DNA from: Megamerina dolium
Taxonomy: Eukaryota; Arthropoda; Insecta; Diptera; Megamerinidae
Direction: 5' to 3'
Assembly: GCA_963854835.1 (NCBI GenBank)
Contig: OY978529.1
Span: 3,630,501-3,694,500 of the forward strand
Length of the DNA: 64,000 nucleotides
Shown here: positions 44,682 to 56,734 of the stretch, one piece after another
How positions within the stretch are numbered: position 1 is the first letter of the stretch
Layout: every line of letters starts with the position of its first letter
The notes under the pieces: generated by a model
Database searches by the model: none
The model's input: only the letters and a program-made list of their open reading frames with translations
What the model was told of the DNA's origin: nothing
Program-made: the position numbers and the translations under genes

Positions 44682-45012
44682 GCCGTAGCTAAGTGGTTAG
44701 TGTGTTGGCTTCCTAATCTGTAGGTCGTGGGTTCGTTCAATCCCCGGCTGAAGCATAACAAATTTAATATCGAAAATATTTTTCTTTTGAACGGTACCCC
44801 AGTAACAATTTGCCATGATAAAGCTTCTAAAGAATTCTGTGACAAATCTTAGAAAAAGTGAAGTCACAAGGGTTCTGCCGTTCGGAACCGACTAAAATAA
44901 GTAGGTCCCTTCTAATGCTGTCCAAAATTTAACACACACAACAGTAGTGGAAGAGAAACTCGACCAAAGAGCCCTTCGGGGCTTTAAGTGCCACATACTT
45001 TTTTTTTTTTAA
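44682..45012 (+). mobile_element. SINE, near full length, T-rich tail
   Basis: The head is GGTGCCGTAGCTAAGTGG (A box) and GTAGGTCGTGGGTTCGTTCAATCC, in which the B box carries a 4-bp insertion. The body is shortened around GGTACCCCAGTAAC. The 3' end is GGGGCTTTAAGTGCCACATA followed by about eleven T. A clear target duplication was not found. Confidence 0.88.
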
Positions 45013-45049
45013 AGGACTGGCAGTGTCAAATAAAATATAATTTAAAAAG

Positions 45050-45420
45050 CAAGCTTTCTGTATATGAAATTTTTGTTCAGACAACCTCCACTACAATCGA
45101 AAATATTTTTGCAATGGACAAATTCTGAAAAAAAATCATTGGACTTCTTTAAGTTGACGTCGAATCATACCGAATAAGAGGCACTATTTTGGGATAATGC
45201 TTCTGCTTCAACAAAAGGTAGATGCTCGGACGTGGCGAGCCACGTCGAATGAAGCGACTCATTTGCTAAAAGACTATATGGACATGCGCGAAAGTTTCAT
45301 GCTTAGTCCAAAACCATCAGTTTAGCAGGTTTTGCATGAATTCGATGATCAAGGATCAATTCGATTATTAGAGGGAACTAGTCTCCTAGTCACCGCGGCG
45401 CCGTTGGGCCTATTGTATTG
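45050..45420 (+). other. Unidentified coding-like remnant
   Basis: One plus-strand frame reads QKVDARTWRATSNEATHLLKDYMDM-RESFMLSPKPSV and, past a stop, VLHEFDDQGSIRLLEGTS. The codon usage is protein-like and less AT-rich than the flanks. I do not recognise the family. It may be a transposase scrap. Confidence 0.3.
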
Positions 45421-47340
45421 GAATATAAAATATAATTCTTGCTATGCTATTTTAATTAGATCCATGAGAAATGGAATATTATTACATTTTTCATTTGACA
45501 ACTAAATTTTAACGTGACGACAAAAAAAAAAAAAAAACGTCAAACATTCTCACGCAACTATATTCATCTTAATTTTTACAACATGATTTTATCGTATGGT
45601 ATGTACTCATATACACTTAGATGAATGCATGCAATATATATATCTGATTGCTTATAATTTTTTATGATGATGGTGATAATTTGTTGTTCATAAACGCATA
45701 TTGGAGTGCTTGGCGGCATGATAGGTACTTTAAGTGAGTGAGAATGCATAAGAGTGGTGTAGGTGGGCCAAAGCATTGGTGATAAATCCGTGTTAAGTGT
45801 GGCACATTAATCGGCTCCTTTAAGAGCAACAAAACCAATAAACAAAAAAAAAACGAAACAAAACAAAAAAAAAAAAAAAACAAAAACCGACTGAATGAGT
45901 AAACGAATGCAACAGGCGTTTGAGTATGAGTATTATGAGGGTATTTTTACTTTCCCCCTTTTTCTGCTCTCTGTCACTTTTAGATATTTAATTTTATTTC
46001 CGCTTTTTTTTTTTTCACAAAACTTTTTTGTTGTTGTTATTATTTATGTGTTTGGTGATATTTATTGCACCAATAATGTATGCTTTGGTGTATTACTCCA
46101 ATTCTATTGCCATGTGAGTACGACAACATGATGATAATAAAAATACCCACCGACAATGACGCATGCGTGACGCGTGGGCTGTCCTCGAAATAAGTACTAA
46201 GTAAACATGTGCTACTGTGTAATAGTTAGGCTGGCTGTTTGCTACTCACTACTGCTACTACTACTACAACAACATACAACAACATTGACGCAATGCCTTA
46301 TAAATGTCTCATAAATTTAGCAATTTGTTGAATTATTGTGCCTGCAACATTTAAGTATTTATTTAATTTGTGGCTGTTGTGTTGTTTTTTTGTTTTTTCA
46401 TAAATTGAATAGCTACATGCAAAGACTATGGATGATAAACTGGTACATCACCAGTTCCAGATGAACTATATATGTAGCATAGCTTCGATTGCACCACTAT
46501 ATGAATGATTACTACGATGAACTAAACGAGAATTATGAATATACTAAAATGTGCGAGTAATCGGAAAGACAAAAATGATCTTATATGTGAGACTAAACAA
46601 TTATTATGAAAAAATTTATAAAATTACGAAATTACGAAACAAACATATAATCAAAAATTGTCAATAATAAATTATATCCTTATGCATTAGTTACACACTG
46701 GTCTAATTGTAGCCAGTATTCGATATTGTACACTGTGATTATGTGATGTATACTGTTCATACTGTATTTTAATAATGCTAAAATGATGTACACATTGTCA
46801 TGTCAAATATAAATGAAATTTATGTTAAAAACCCTTTTATCATAAATTGTTAAAAACACATAAATTAATTTAATTTACAAACAAACAAAAAAATATATAT
46901 ATGTGTATTTTTATTAACATTAAATATTATTTATTACAATTTATGATATATTTAACTAAATATATGTATTTATGAATAAATAAATAAATATACATGAATA
47001 GTAGAGTGGTTTAGTGGAATAGCGTATGACTTAGATAGTTTTCAAAAGTACCTACTTTCGCTTTAATGCATCAAAGTGCCATTGTCAAAAATTTCACACA
47101 ATAGATATTAAGATTTGTCATGCTGCATTTGATTCAAAAATTCGCATAACCAAGGTGAAAAAATCCTTAAAAACTAAACCGCTTTCAAAAAGAAGCAGAA
47201 GAATGTAATAAATAATTTGTAAGTGTTGAAATAATAAATTTAATAGAGCATACAAAAAAAGAAACATAAACGAATTGTGGTAAAAATTCAAGCAAATCGT
47301 AGGAAAATCATTAAGTAACCTCACAGCTGCTCTGGTGTTC
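45421..47340. other. AT-rich, low-complexity stretch
   Basis: A- and T-homopolymers, GTT/TAC repeats and unremarkable AT-rich DNA. No gene, no transposon end. Confidence 0.5.
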
Positions 47341-47700
47341 CCCCCCCAAAGGAGTAAATGTATGACAGACTCCTATTAATGTTTTCTTCCCAACGTTTTC
47401 TCGTAATATTTTTCGCCGCTATGTCTTAGCGGCATTTTCCTATGGAATCGATGTTTTTCTAAAAACAGTCTGTCACAGAGGGATCTTCAACATACATCCC
47501 TCTTACTTGCCCTCTAACGTCATCTCTTATGAGGGCTTCTATACACAATGAACATAAAAGCAGCTGAAAATCGGTAAATAACTACTCGTATATAGCTGTT
47601 ATGGAATCGCCCTTAGAGGGATAAAATGTATGGCCAACTCCTATTTGGATTTTCTCCACAACATTTTCCGCCATAGATATACTTAACCTATATGAGTGCT
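47340..47700. repeat. Dispersed repeat, two cores, left of a LINE fragment
   Basis: Cores GGAGTAAATGTATGACAGAC (47352) and GGGATAAAATGTATGGCCAA (47620) are followed by similar CTCCTATT-TTTTCTTCC-CAACGTTTTC / CTCCTATTTGGATTTTCTCC sequence. They lie about 268 bp apart. Similar cores follow the LINE fragment at 48.40 and 48.53 kb. Confidence 0.45.
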
Positions 47701-47729
47701 ATTAATAGAAAATATATGTTTTTATAAAA

Positions 47730-48350
47730 CTGCACACTGTACTTACTTGGATCAAACAGAGCACTATCTCCCCCAGAGACATCTGCATCTTGAACGAGAG
47801 CCAAGCTGCAATTAAGGTCCTGGACTCATTTGTCGTGAAATTCAAAAACCATTCTTGACAGCCGCAAATCTCATAACGAGATGACTGAGCAGCATAATAT
47901 TCTTCTGTGCTGGGTACCCGGACACAGGGGTATACGAGGAAACTACATAGCCGATGAGCTTGCAGGACAGTGTACAAAAGAGTGTCGAACCCATGAAAAT
48001 TCTCTGTTAGGGATTCCTATAGCTACGTGTAAGCATAATTTGGAGGTTATCACCACTAATGACTTCCAGAAAAAAAATTACTGTGGCCCCTCAAGAAACG
48101 TTCACGCAAACTTGTTGATCTTAATAGGGTAGACATCTCGACTTATGTGGGAGTGGTCGCTGGTCACTGCCTCGTAGGTTCTCTCGCTGTGAGATTAGGT
48201 TTGGGCAACCTCGCTCATGACTTCTGCAGAAGCTGCACAGATGAGGAGCAACTTGAAACAATCTCACATCTACTATGTACATGCCCTGCTTTATGTAAAA
48301 ATCGCTAGGAAATTTCTAGGAAACTATCAGCTGAGTGACCAAGCCCAAGC
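47730..48350 (+). mobile_element. LINE RNase H fragment
   Basis: Plus-strand frames give ICILNESQAAIKVLDSFVVK (compare SDSQAA-x-KAL; Asp changed to Asn), then LLCWVPGHRGIRGNYIADELAGQ (47903-47970), and a C-terminus LAHDFCRSCTDEEQLETISHLLCTCPALC with the Cys/His pattern of RNase H LINEs. Both ends are truncated. Confidence 0.82.
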
Positions 48351-48389
48351 CGCTCTTACCTAATCTAAGCTAAAAAAAAAAACAGAGTA

Positions 48390-48610
48390 CCCATAGAGGG
48401 GTCAAATATATCACTGGCTACCACTTATTTGTGGTCCCCGACTTTTTTTCTGAATATACATACCCCCCATCGTTACAGTTTACGAGGGCTCTCCTACAAA
48501 GTGAGCATAAAAGCTGTTCTATCGGTCCTAGAGAGGTAAAATCTATGACAGACGAATACTAAATTTGTTCCACACAACATACTTCCCTAATACGCTCACG
48601 CTGTACTTTC
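48390..48610. repeat. Dispersed repeat, right of the LINE fragment
   Basis: Cores GAGGGGTCAAATATATCACT (48397) and GAGAGGTAAAATCTATGACA (48528) are similar to those at 26.2, 47.35 and 47.62 kb. TTTACGAGGGCTCTCCTACA with AGTGAGCATAAAAGC also resembles text near 47530-47560, so the LINE fragment may have inserted between repeat units. Confidence 0.45.
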
Positions 48611-48667
48611 ACAATTTAGGGGGGCTCCCTTTTGGTTGGTTTATACCGTTCCCTCGATGCCCCTATA

Positions 48668-48963
48668 AAAATAAAATAAATATGTGGCACTTATAGGCTT
48701 CGAAGGGCCCTTTAGCCGAGATTCTCTTCCAGTATTGTTGTGCGTGTTCAATTTTGGAGAGTATTAGAAAGGATTTACTCTTTTTAGCCGGTTCCGAACG
48801 GCAGAACTCTTATGAAATCACTTTTTCTGAGAAACAGGGTTTTTTTAAAAGAATTTTCATGGCAAATTGGTGCAATTGGTGCCGTAAGAATTGCCAATTG
48901 CTTGCCAACAGGTGGTTTTCCGTTCGAAAGTAAAATCTTTCGATACTAAAGTTGTGATTCAGT
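48668..48963 (-). mobile_element. SINE without its head
   Basis: Reverse-oriented family body from ATATGTGGCACTTATAGGC through GCCGGTTCCGAACGGCAGAA and GCTTGCCAACAGGTGG to GTGATTCAG. The tRNA-like head is missing. A short duplication GCAAATTGGTGCAATTGGTG is private to this copy. Confidence 0.83.
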
Positions 48964-49129
48964 TCTCCATATTTTTAATTTTTAATTTTAATTTTTTTGG
49001 AACAATAAAAGAATCAAGCTCAGCACTCAGAGATTTATAGGTCCATTGTACTGCGTTCGAAGTTCCATTTTATTGTGTTTTAAATCTACACGTTCTACGA
49101 AGAAATCGCAGTAGGGGCAAAATGCACTG

Positions 49130-49700
49130 GCTCCTAGTCCTATCTTTTCCATATGCTTTGTCCTGTTACCAAGCCGGCTAGCATTATGCAATCAACTCTA
49201 CCTAGAGATAGTAGGAAATGCAGTAATTTACCCGATATATAAGGTAACATGGATTTCGTCCATCTGCAGCCTATCTCGGCCTGCCAGGTCGCCTTATAGA
49301 CTAGATTAGCCCAGGTGTTGACCGTGGCCTTGATGACTCCAGCGGGTAGTGCAGGCTCAGAACCGATGAAATCAGCCGCAGAACCTTCTGTTGCTAGAGC
49401 ATCAGAGGTCTCATTGCCTATTATTCCCATGTGGTCAGGGACCCACATCAGTGCCAAATTAGCCTTGATTTGCAGAACTCCACTATCTTGGAAGTGGTGA
49501 TAGAGTTGTCCAAGCTTAGCAGCGCAGCCTCACTGTCACTGTAGACAAAAATAGACTTGCCTCTCAGCCTCTTGTCCAAAATATAATCCATCGCCTTCTG
49601 TATTGCATACACCTCTGCCTGCAAGACAGATGCATACATACCAAGGGCAAAGAACAGTTGAGCTCCGTCAGTTTCCAAGAAGACTCCAGAACCAGAGCGT
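49130..49700 (-). mobile_element. LINE RNase H fragment
   Basis: Minus-strand frames give YASVLQAEVYAIQKAMDYIL (49640-49575), FVYSDSEAALLSLDN (catalytic Asp kept), and after a frame change LMWVPDHMGIIGNETSDALA (about 49450-49390), then LGRVDCIMLAGLVTG. It resembles the RNase H domains of I/LOA-type LINEs but is not close to the copy at 19-22 kb. Confidence 0.8.
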
Positions 49701-49829
49701 TCTTCAGTTCTGTGGCCATCACATAATTAATAATCATTAAATTTTTATGAATATAACATATTGTTATGCTATGAAAAAATGAACTCGGTCTGTCGGGGAC
49801 GTTGAATAATGGCCCCAAAAGCAATTGTA

Positions 49830-51580
49830 GATGAATTTCTCAGAATTATGTGCATTTAGATTTAATACTTTTGCATTGCTTTTCGTTTAAAAATCACAAT
49901 TTTCTTTTAATTTCATATTTAGTACATACTCTCCCGGTGCAGTTTTTGACGGATCCCGGTCTGCGAGCACAAAACAAATTAAAAATCGTAAAAAAATTTC
50001 AACACTGACCATCTTAGGTATGCGGATTACAAATTTTTGTTTATCTAATTAAATATTACACTTGTCAAAAGAGATTTCTATTGAAATTTTCTCTTTATTC
50101 ACATGGACGGACTCATTTCAGAATGTCATAAAATTTGAAATTTTATGGAATATGTTTATGATTATTTTGACGTTTTAGCGGTAATATTTATATGTTATGT
50201 TTGTGGTTGTTGTTGTTGTTGTTCATGTTACTGTGGCTGCTTATTAAACAAAAACAACAACTACAAAGAGAACAAGGGGGCATCATCATCAAAATAACAC
50301 CCAGCTTAATGTGACATGCAATAATCCTGTCGTAAAATGAACAAGAATAACAACAGCAACAACAACAACAACAACAACAAAGAGAATATCAACTTCAATA
50401 AATGCCGTCATAAAAATATAATCACAAAAACAATAACAACAACAACAACAATATGATGTTTAATGTTTATAACATTTGGTGTGGCAATGCAATGGTCAAT
50501 GGAAATGCATGTGTATATAGCTGATGCTGTGAGCTAGCTAAGACTGTTCTTATATTGCAATAACAATTTACAATTTTTTGATAGATTTCCTCCAATGCCC
50601 TGTGGCACACACACACACACACACACACACAGAGACAGAGTATGATTGAAATGCCTGCATATAAACACCTTGATATGCCGTTGTTGTTGTTGTTGTTATG
50701 TTTCTTATTATCACCTTATATTGTTGCATGTTTTATTGCGCTGGCTATTGGTTAACGTTGTTGTAGTTGGTATATTTTGTTACATATATCACACCTGAAG
50801 GCGTGTTAATGTCATACACCACTTGGTATGCCCGTGTGGTTTGTTTATTTATCTTCTAATGTCAGCTCTATTCACACATAGTGGAGGGTTTATGCAAGGC
50901 ACAGCAGACGGATGGCATTGTATGCATTTTGAAGGTAATAAAATTAACACACACACATACACACAGAAATCCATGAATGTCACATTTTTATGGCAATTTA
51001 ATTGTTCTCAAGCATTATGACCATTATATTGTACTATTGCTGATGTTGTTACATATCCACGAACTCACAGTGTGGGTCTCACGGTTTATTGTATTTATTG
51101 GAAAATAAACATAAAATGCAATTTTATGACAATTTCTGGTATGTGTGTCTGTGTATGTGTGTGTGACTCTGTAAAGGTTTAGCGACAACAATTCATAATA
51201 GCGACAATACAAGTGACATATCCAATATTCTTAATATTGTTGATGTTATTGCAATGTTGCAAGAACTTACTACTAATAGAGTATGACAATGATTTCTGTC
51301 CTGCTGTTTTTATTCGTTTTTCTTCTTCTTGTTGCTATAGATCATTCTAAAATATTTACTAACAATACTGTTACTACAGACAGACGATTTGACTGGCAGG
51401 CTATTTTATGGTGAAACTGGTGTACTCTCTGTACTTGTCGTAACATATGGATTGAATGTGACACTGCATTCATTGAAATTCTGTTATCAGACTTAAGTTT
51501 AATACACAATCGATTCAAAGTTTCAGAGCTATTGTCTCAGCTTATAATTCTATACACCTCAAGTAATTTTTTAACTCATT
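49830..51580. other. Microsatellite-rich stretch, no gene
   Basis: Contains GTT near 50205-50223, CAA near 50357-50382, AC at 50607-50632 and TG near 51140-51165. Confidence 0.6.
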
Positions 51581-51589
51581 AATTCATAT

Positions 51590-52255
51590 TAAATCCGTTC
51601 ATGAGCGAGTTCTATCAACTTACCTCTCACTGAATCGTTGATGCCAAGTCCATGAAGGATGTTGCAATCATCCATGATATCTACAGCATATTTTTGCTCT
51701 TGTCTACACTGAATCCTGCCTTCTTTTGTTTGTTTTTCATCTTCCTGCTCTGCTCGGCCTATACGCATTGAGTCAGTTGATCGCGCCCACTCATGAGCGT
51801 TTGGTCCACCATTGATTCCCATGGTGAAATTTTTCAAATAAGTTGGTTCAAACTCTCATTGTTTTTCTGTGTAAAGCTTCCGATACATCGCTCCAGGAGG
51901 GCATCTTTGCTCACATCCTTGGAAGAACACTGAACGTATGTTTGAACGAGTTTGAACGAATTTAATGCATTAGCAGCTACCGGTTTTTGCCATTCGCACC
52001 AGGAGTCCACGCAGTTCGGGCATTTTTCATGCTGTGGATTCTCCTCCGCCGAACTATAGTGGAAGAACGTTGCCCAGATAGCATTCTTTCTTATTTTCCA
52101 CGGAATCAGAGTGATGTCTAATAGCCAAACTGTAGTATACCGTCAATTTATCAATAATTTTAGCCATAAGCTTCCCTTTACCAGAGAGGCTCTTTCTTTT
52201 AACCGTCATTCCAGCCTTACTTTCAATAGAGGTCTAAGCACGTTTGTACTCGTTT
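51590..52255 (-). mobile_element. Probable Mutator-like transposase remnant
   Basis: Minus-strand frames in order read SLSGKGKLMAKIIDKLTVYYSLAIRHHSDSVENKKECYLG (52190-52075), HEKCPNC-VDSWCEWQKP (about 52030-51990), FVQTYVQCSSKDVSKDALLERCIG (about 51960-51890), TQKNNESLNQLI (about 51875) and GGPNAHEWARSTDSMRIGRAEQEDEKQTKEGR (51825-51730). From memory of the family this order (C-x2-C near DSWC, ERC-x-G-x-TQNNNESLN, and a late G-x-N-x-H block) resembles the C-terminal half of arthropod proteins with a Mutator-like transposase domain. Frame shifts show decay. A GTAAGT near 51620 could be a fortuitous donor. Confidence 0.5.
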
Positions 52256-52539
52256 TCAAATTTCTATAAAGAAAAATAGGGGTAAAGGTAAGGAATTCTA
52301 TAGAAATCAAACCAGCTGCCTGGTAACAATAGTGCGCTCAAGTCCGGTAGGTATAGAAATGCGACAGGTATAAAAATAGTCATAACTTTGTCAATTTTGC
52401 TCCGATTGACTTGAAATTTAGACACAACATTCTTGAGATATTATGCAAAAAAAAATGTTTAAACCCTATTCCCCCCTTAAAACATTATTTATATCATACC
52501 CTCAAAGGTACATATTGAGTTGGTGCTGCCTCTTGTCAC

Positions 52540-53485
52540 ATCCAAAATGAGATCAGAACGACGATCTGAAGCATAATTGCGCAAATATTGAGCTGATCGA
52601 GCTGAAAATTCGTAGATAAGATTATTTTTACCAACGAACGAATAAATTTGTGAACTGTCGAAATCGGATGAAAATCACGCCTACCTCCCATACAAAAGTA
52701 CGTTGTTCAATGCATATTATTACACCTTATGGACGAAAATATGAAGTTATCACGATGAAACTTGGTATATAAAGTTTGTTTGAATACAGAAAAGATATAT
52801 AAAAAAATGAACGTAAATGGTTAAAAATCACACTTACCTTCCATACAAAAGTATATGTTTGAAAGTATATTTTGGCACTTTCGTCTCGAAAATATAAAGC
52901 TATCAAACTAAAATTTAGTATAAAAAGTTATTCTAATCACAGAATTGATATATTAGAAAATGGATGAAATCGGATGACAATCACGCTTACATTCCATACA
53001 AAATTATGTCGATATATTGGTTTTTTCACACTTTTCTCACGAAAATATAAAGTTATCAGACTAAAACTTGGCATATAATGTTCATTTAATCACAGAATAG
53101 TTATACTAGAAAATGGGCACAATCGTATAAAAACCACACCTACCTTCCATACAAAAGTAAGTTGTTGAGTATGGGTTTTCACACTTTGCTCGCAAAGATT
53201 TCGATGTTTCAAGCTGAAACTCGGTACATATGATTCAATTTACAAATCAATACACATATTCAAAAATTTTTTGAATCGGATATAAATAAAGTCTACCTCC
53301 CATACAAACATCAGCTTTCGTATGTATGTTTTTACATTTCGCGCACAAAAATATAAAGTTATGAAGCTGAAAATTGCTGCAAATAATTATATTTACTTAC
53401 GGAGCTACGAGTTCAAAGATGGACGGAATCAGATCAAAGCCACACCTACCTCTCATACAAAACTATGTCCTAGACTATACTTTGT
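52540..53485 (+). repeat. 153-bp tandem repeat array, six or more units
   Basis: The anchor CATACAAA recurs at 52689, 52842, 52995, 53148, 53301 and 53454, exactly 153 bp apart each time. Units read CACACCTACCTTCCATACAA..., TTTTCACACTTTTCTCACGA, AAATATAAAGTTATCA and GAAACTTGGTATATAA. Units here differ from each other far more than in the 3-kb array, yet the spacing is unchanged. The 52540-52689 portion holds a degenerate leading unit. Confidence 0.92.
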
Positions 53486-53489
53486 ACCA

Positions 53490-54160
53490 GACAGCACAAG
53501 AAGAAAATGTACCAGAATCAACAAGAACAACATCATTGATTACAAAACCATTAAATAATATTAGTAAAATCGTTGGCAACACATTCTTTATTAGTTCATT
53601 GGGCTCTTTACGACAAACACTAATGTTAAGCAAGCCCACGCAGCTTCTTAGTGCACATCATAATTGTTCTAAGGGAATCATATGTATAGATCAAAAGAGA
53701 GCAACACGTTATTTCCTTCGTCCTTCCATCGGTTGCCAGTGAGTTTAAATTAGATTAACTAGCTATGTTCGTCTAGTAAAATTATGACGTAACAATATTG
53801 CACTAAAGCAAAGGCCTACATGTAGTCATCGCCTTAGTCAGTTGTACTTTTGAAGTTAGTTCAAATCAAATGAAAAATAATAAAGATGACGACAATGATG
53901 ATGATGAAGCTAGTAATGATGTTAAAAAATTTTATTATGATGTGATGATGATAATGATGATTTTGACGATGATGAGAAAGCCTTACGCGACATTTTTGCT
54001 CTCTGCAATAGTCGAAGCCAGCTATAACTCTCGTATAGCATAAGTAATAAAAATATATAGTTACATAAGGGTGCGTCAAATTGTATGAAGCAACATTTTA
54101 ATAATCTTTTTCAAACATTTCTTAGGGAGAAAAGCAATTTTTAAAATTTTTTTTTGCAAC
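53490..54160. other. No gene recognised
   Basis: Includes GAT-rich sequence near 53885-53980. A 122-residue frame at 53374-53742 starts inside the repeat array and has no recognisable domain. Confidence 0.45.
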
Positions 54161-54164
54161 TTTT

Positions 54165-55180
54165 TAATATGGGTGGGTCGTAAGTACAACCGAGACATAG
54201 AAAAGCGCCATTTTGCTACACCGCTCCTGGAACCACTGAATTGATCCGTTAATAAACCTGCTAATGTCATCTATTTTGTTTCCAGCAATTTTATTTAAGC
54301 TATCCATTACGAACCTTCCTAGAGTTCTAAGCCGTAGAGCGCCCAGACTTGAGGAACTCACATAGATATTGGAAAACCGTCTCCTTGGATCCCTCTTGTT
54401 AGCAGCTTCGGCATCTGTCGTTCTAGAGTCATCCTATTTTCTCTGCATGGTCCCCTAGCGGCCAGTGACCGGTAATAGTGGAGGTGATTCTGAAGATATC
54501 TGTTCTTTTCTTTGCCAAGGTCAAGTTGCTTTTGCTATTTTTCAGACGCCAGTTCTTGACCACCTGGTTTCTGCCTGCTTTAGAGACTGTAGGTAGAGCT
54601 CTCTCTTGATGGCGCTAAGGGGGTTTCCAACAGTTACCGACTCGTATTCGCTGTTAGTTACTCCCCTTTTGCCAGATCGTTCGCTTTCTCGTTTCCTTCT
54701 ATGTGCCTGTGACTAGGTACCCAGACGAGAGTGATGTTCATTTTACGCGCTAGTGTGTTGAGCTCTTCCTTAGATTGTCTTATGATTACTGAGTTCTTTA
54801 TCGGTGATATCAATGCCAGAAGTACCGCTTGGCTATCTGACAAAATACACGCCTTCGAGGTAAGTCTCTCTTATCCCGAGATCTTCGGCCTGAAATATAC
54901 TAACTGTATCTCCCAGACGGAAGGACTTTGACACCTCAAGATCTTTGAAGTATACCACCGCACCAACACCGCCATTAATCTTTGAACTATCACTGTTGAT
55001 CTTGGTGGCATTCAACTCGACAGTCAGGCCCAATCTCCAGTCCTTCCGCGTGGGAAATTTTACATCAAACTTTCTGCGAAAGTCCAACTCTGGGATGATG
55101 TAATCTGATGATTTGTCAGTTTGTCCTTGGCCTTCTATGATTTTTTTATGTCCAATATTCTTTGCGTTCCATTGAGTCAC
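54165..55180 (-). mobile_element. LINE fragment with RNase H and C-terminus
   Basis: From high to low coordinates on the minus strand: IPELDFRRKFDVKFPTRKDW (about 55110-55050), SKINGGVGAVVYF (about 54980), SIFQAEDLGI (about 54900), then MSDSQAVLLALISPIKNS (54843 onward), LVWVPSHRHIEGNEKANDLAKGE (about 54735-54660), and a C-terminal part ALRLRTLGRFVMDSLNKIAG (54340-54280). RNase H motifs are mostly kept (FQAE, SDSQA, GNE-x-AND), but frames break between them. Confidence 0.83.
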
Positions 55181-55184
55181 GAAT

Positions 55185-55416
55185 CGAGTTAATAATTCGA
55201 CTCACCATAATAGACATAGTACTTTTAGTCGAATTTATATGATAAGGGTGAGCATAAAAGACATTACGACACAAATGAGCCAACGGCATAATGTCTTTAT
55301 ATGTGCAAATAAATGTAAATGTACGCACAGGAGTGTGCCCCGTGTGTCTTGATGATTTTGTGTATTTTGTATGCGACTATGTACATATTTAATGTATTTA
55401 TCTATATGTATGAGTG

Positions 55417-55449
<33 letters not shown>

Positions 55450-56730
55450 GTGTATGTGTGTGTATTTACCTAATCTAATGATTTATATAAAATTTAGGTC
55501 GCCAAAGTAACAAACACACTCATACTTAGAGACATTCGTACATGTTAGTCGCATTAATTACGCCTCATAATGAGTGATTTATGCGTGCTCAGAGTGCTCC
55601 TTTACACATATACAAACATACATACTCGTAGTACATAAGTACATATGTACTATAGCAGCACCCTCTCTTTCCCTTTCTTTCATTTGTAATTTACACTTTT
55701 TGCTGATGTTGCTGACGAAGGCAACAACCAGCAGGCAGGCAGGGAGTCAGGCAGGAAGGCAAACAGGCATCATCATCACCATCATCATCATCATCATCAT
55801 CATCATTGTTGTCATCCTACGTGTAGCATGTAAGATTGTCTATTTATGTTCCTCTTTATGTGTGACATACAACGCTAATGATAATGAGCTGATGCAGATG
55901 CTGGTGATGCCACATTACTGTGCTTGTTGCCATATCGCCCGCTTGTAATCATCAGGAGCAGCATCAGCCATTGCTCATTTTTAGGACATATTTATATGTG
56001 TATGTATATATTAAATATATAAAAGATATATGTATATTTGGTAGGAGTTAGTATTTAAATAACCAACACACTAGGCATAAAATTCCATAATTAGATTACG
56101 CGTTGATAAATGTTATATTGTTTGTTTATGATGATTCTGCTTCTTCTATACCTATAATATAGCGAGATAATAATAATATTATAATATTGTAAATGTAGAT
56201 TTATTCATATGATATTCAAAAATATTCATATTAATATCAGTTTGATAACCCGAAAGCATTACAGAGCCATCTGCAAGTCATTTTGATATCAATAGGATTA
56301 ATAAGAACTATTACATAATAACGTTCCCGGTGAGTAAAGGGCTTCTGCATCTGGTTTTTGTAGTTTTTAGGGTAGATTTAAAAATGCAATCTTGCATCTA
56401 TCTCCTTAATGGATATGCGCTAATGGGATGATTTATCAACATCTGAATATCTTTAATCTCTTTTGTTGTAAATTTGTTTTAAACTAAATGAGAATTATAA
56501 TCGTGACAACTGTCTATGAGAATGGCTCTGAAAGAAAACCCAATAAAATTGGAAATTGACAATTTCGTTATGTATCGAACCTTATGAGTCTCCTATATCA
56601 CAACAGATGAACGGATGTAATATCGAACGAATATAATAATATTCTGCTGGAAACAGTTGTGGTTTTCATTAGACGTCTCTATGTAAAAGAAACTTGCACG
56701 TTAATAAAAATATTTATATGTGCACAGTTT
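55185..56730. other. Microsatellite-rich stretch, no gene
   Basis: Contains CATA repeats at 55418-55446, GCAG/GGCAGGCAG near 55730-55765 and CAT at 55768-55806. Open frames are low complexity. Confidence 0.6.
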
Positions 56731-56734
56731 CAGT

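Noticed and set aside
53374..53742. 122-residue frame leaving the 52.6-kb array
   Set aside because: Its start lies in the satellite, and no family resemblance was found in the remainder.
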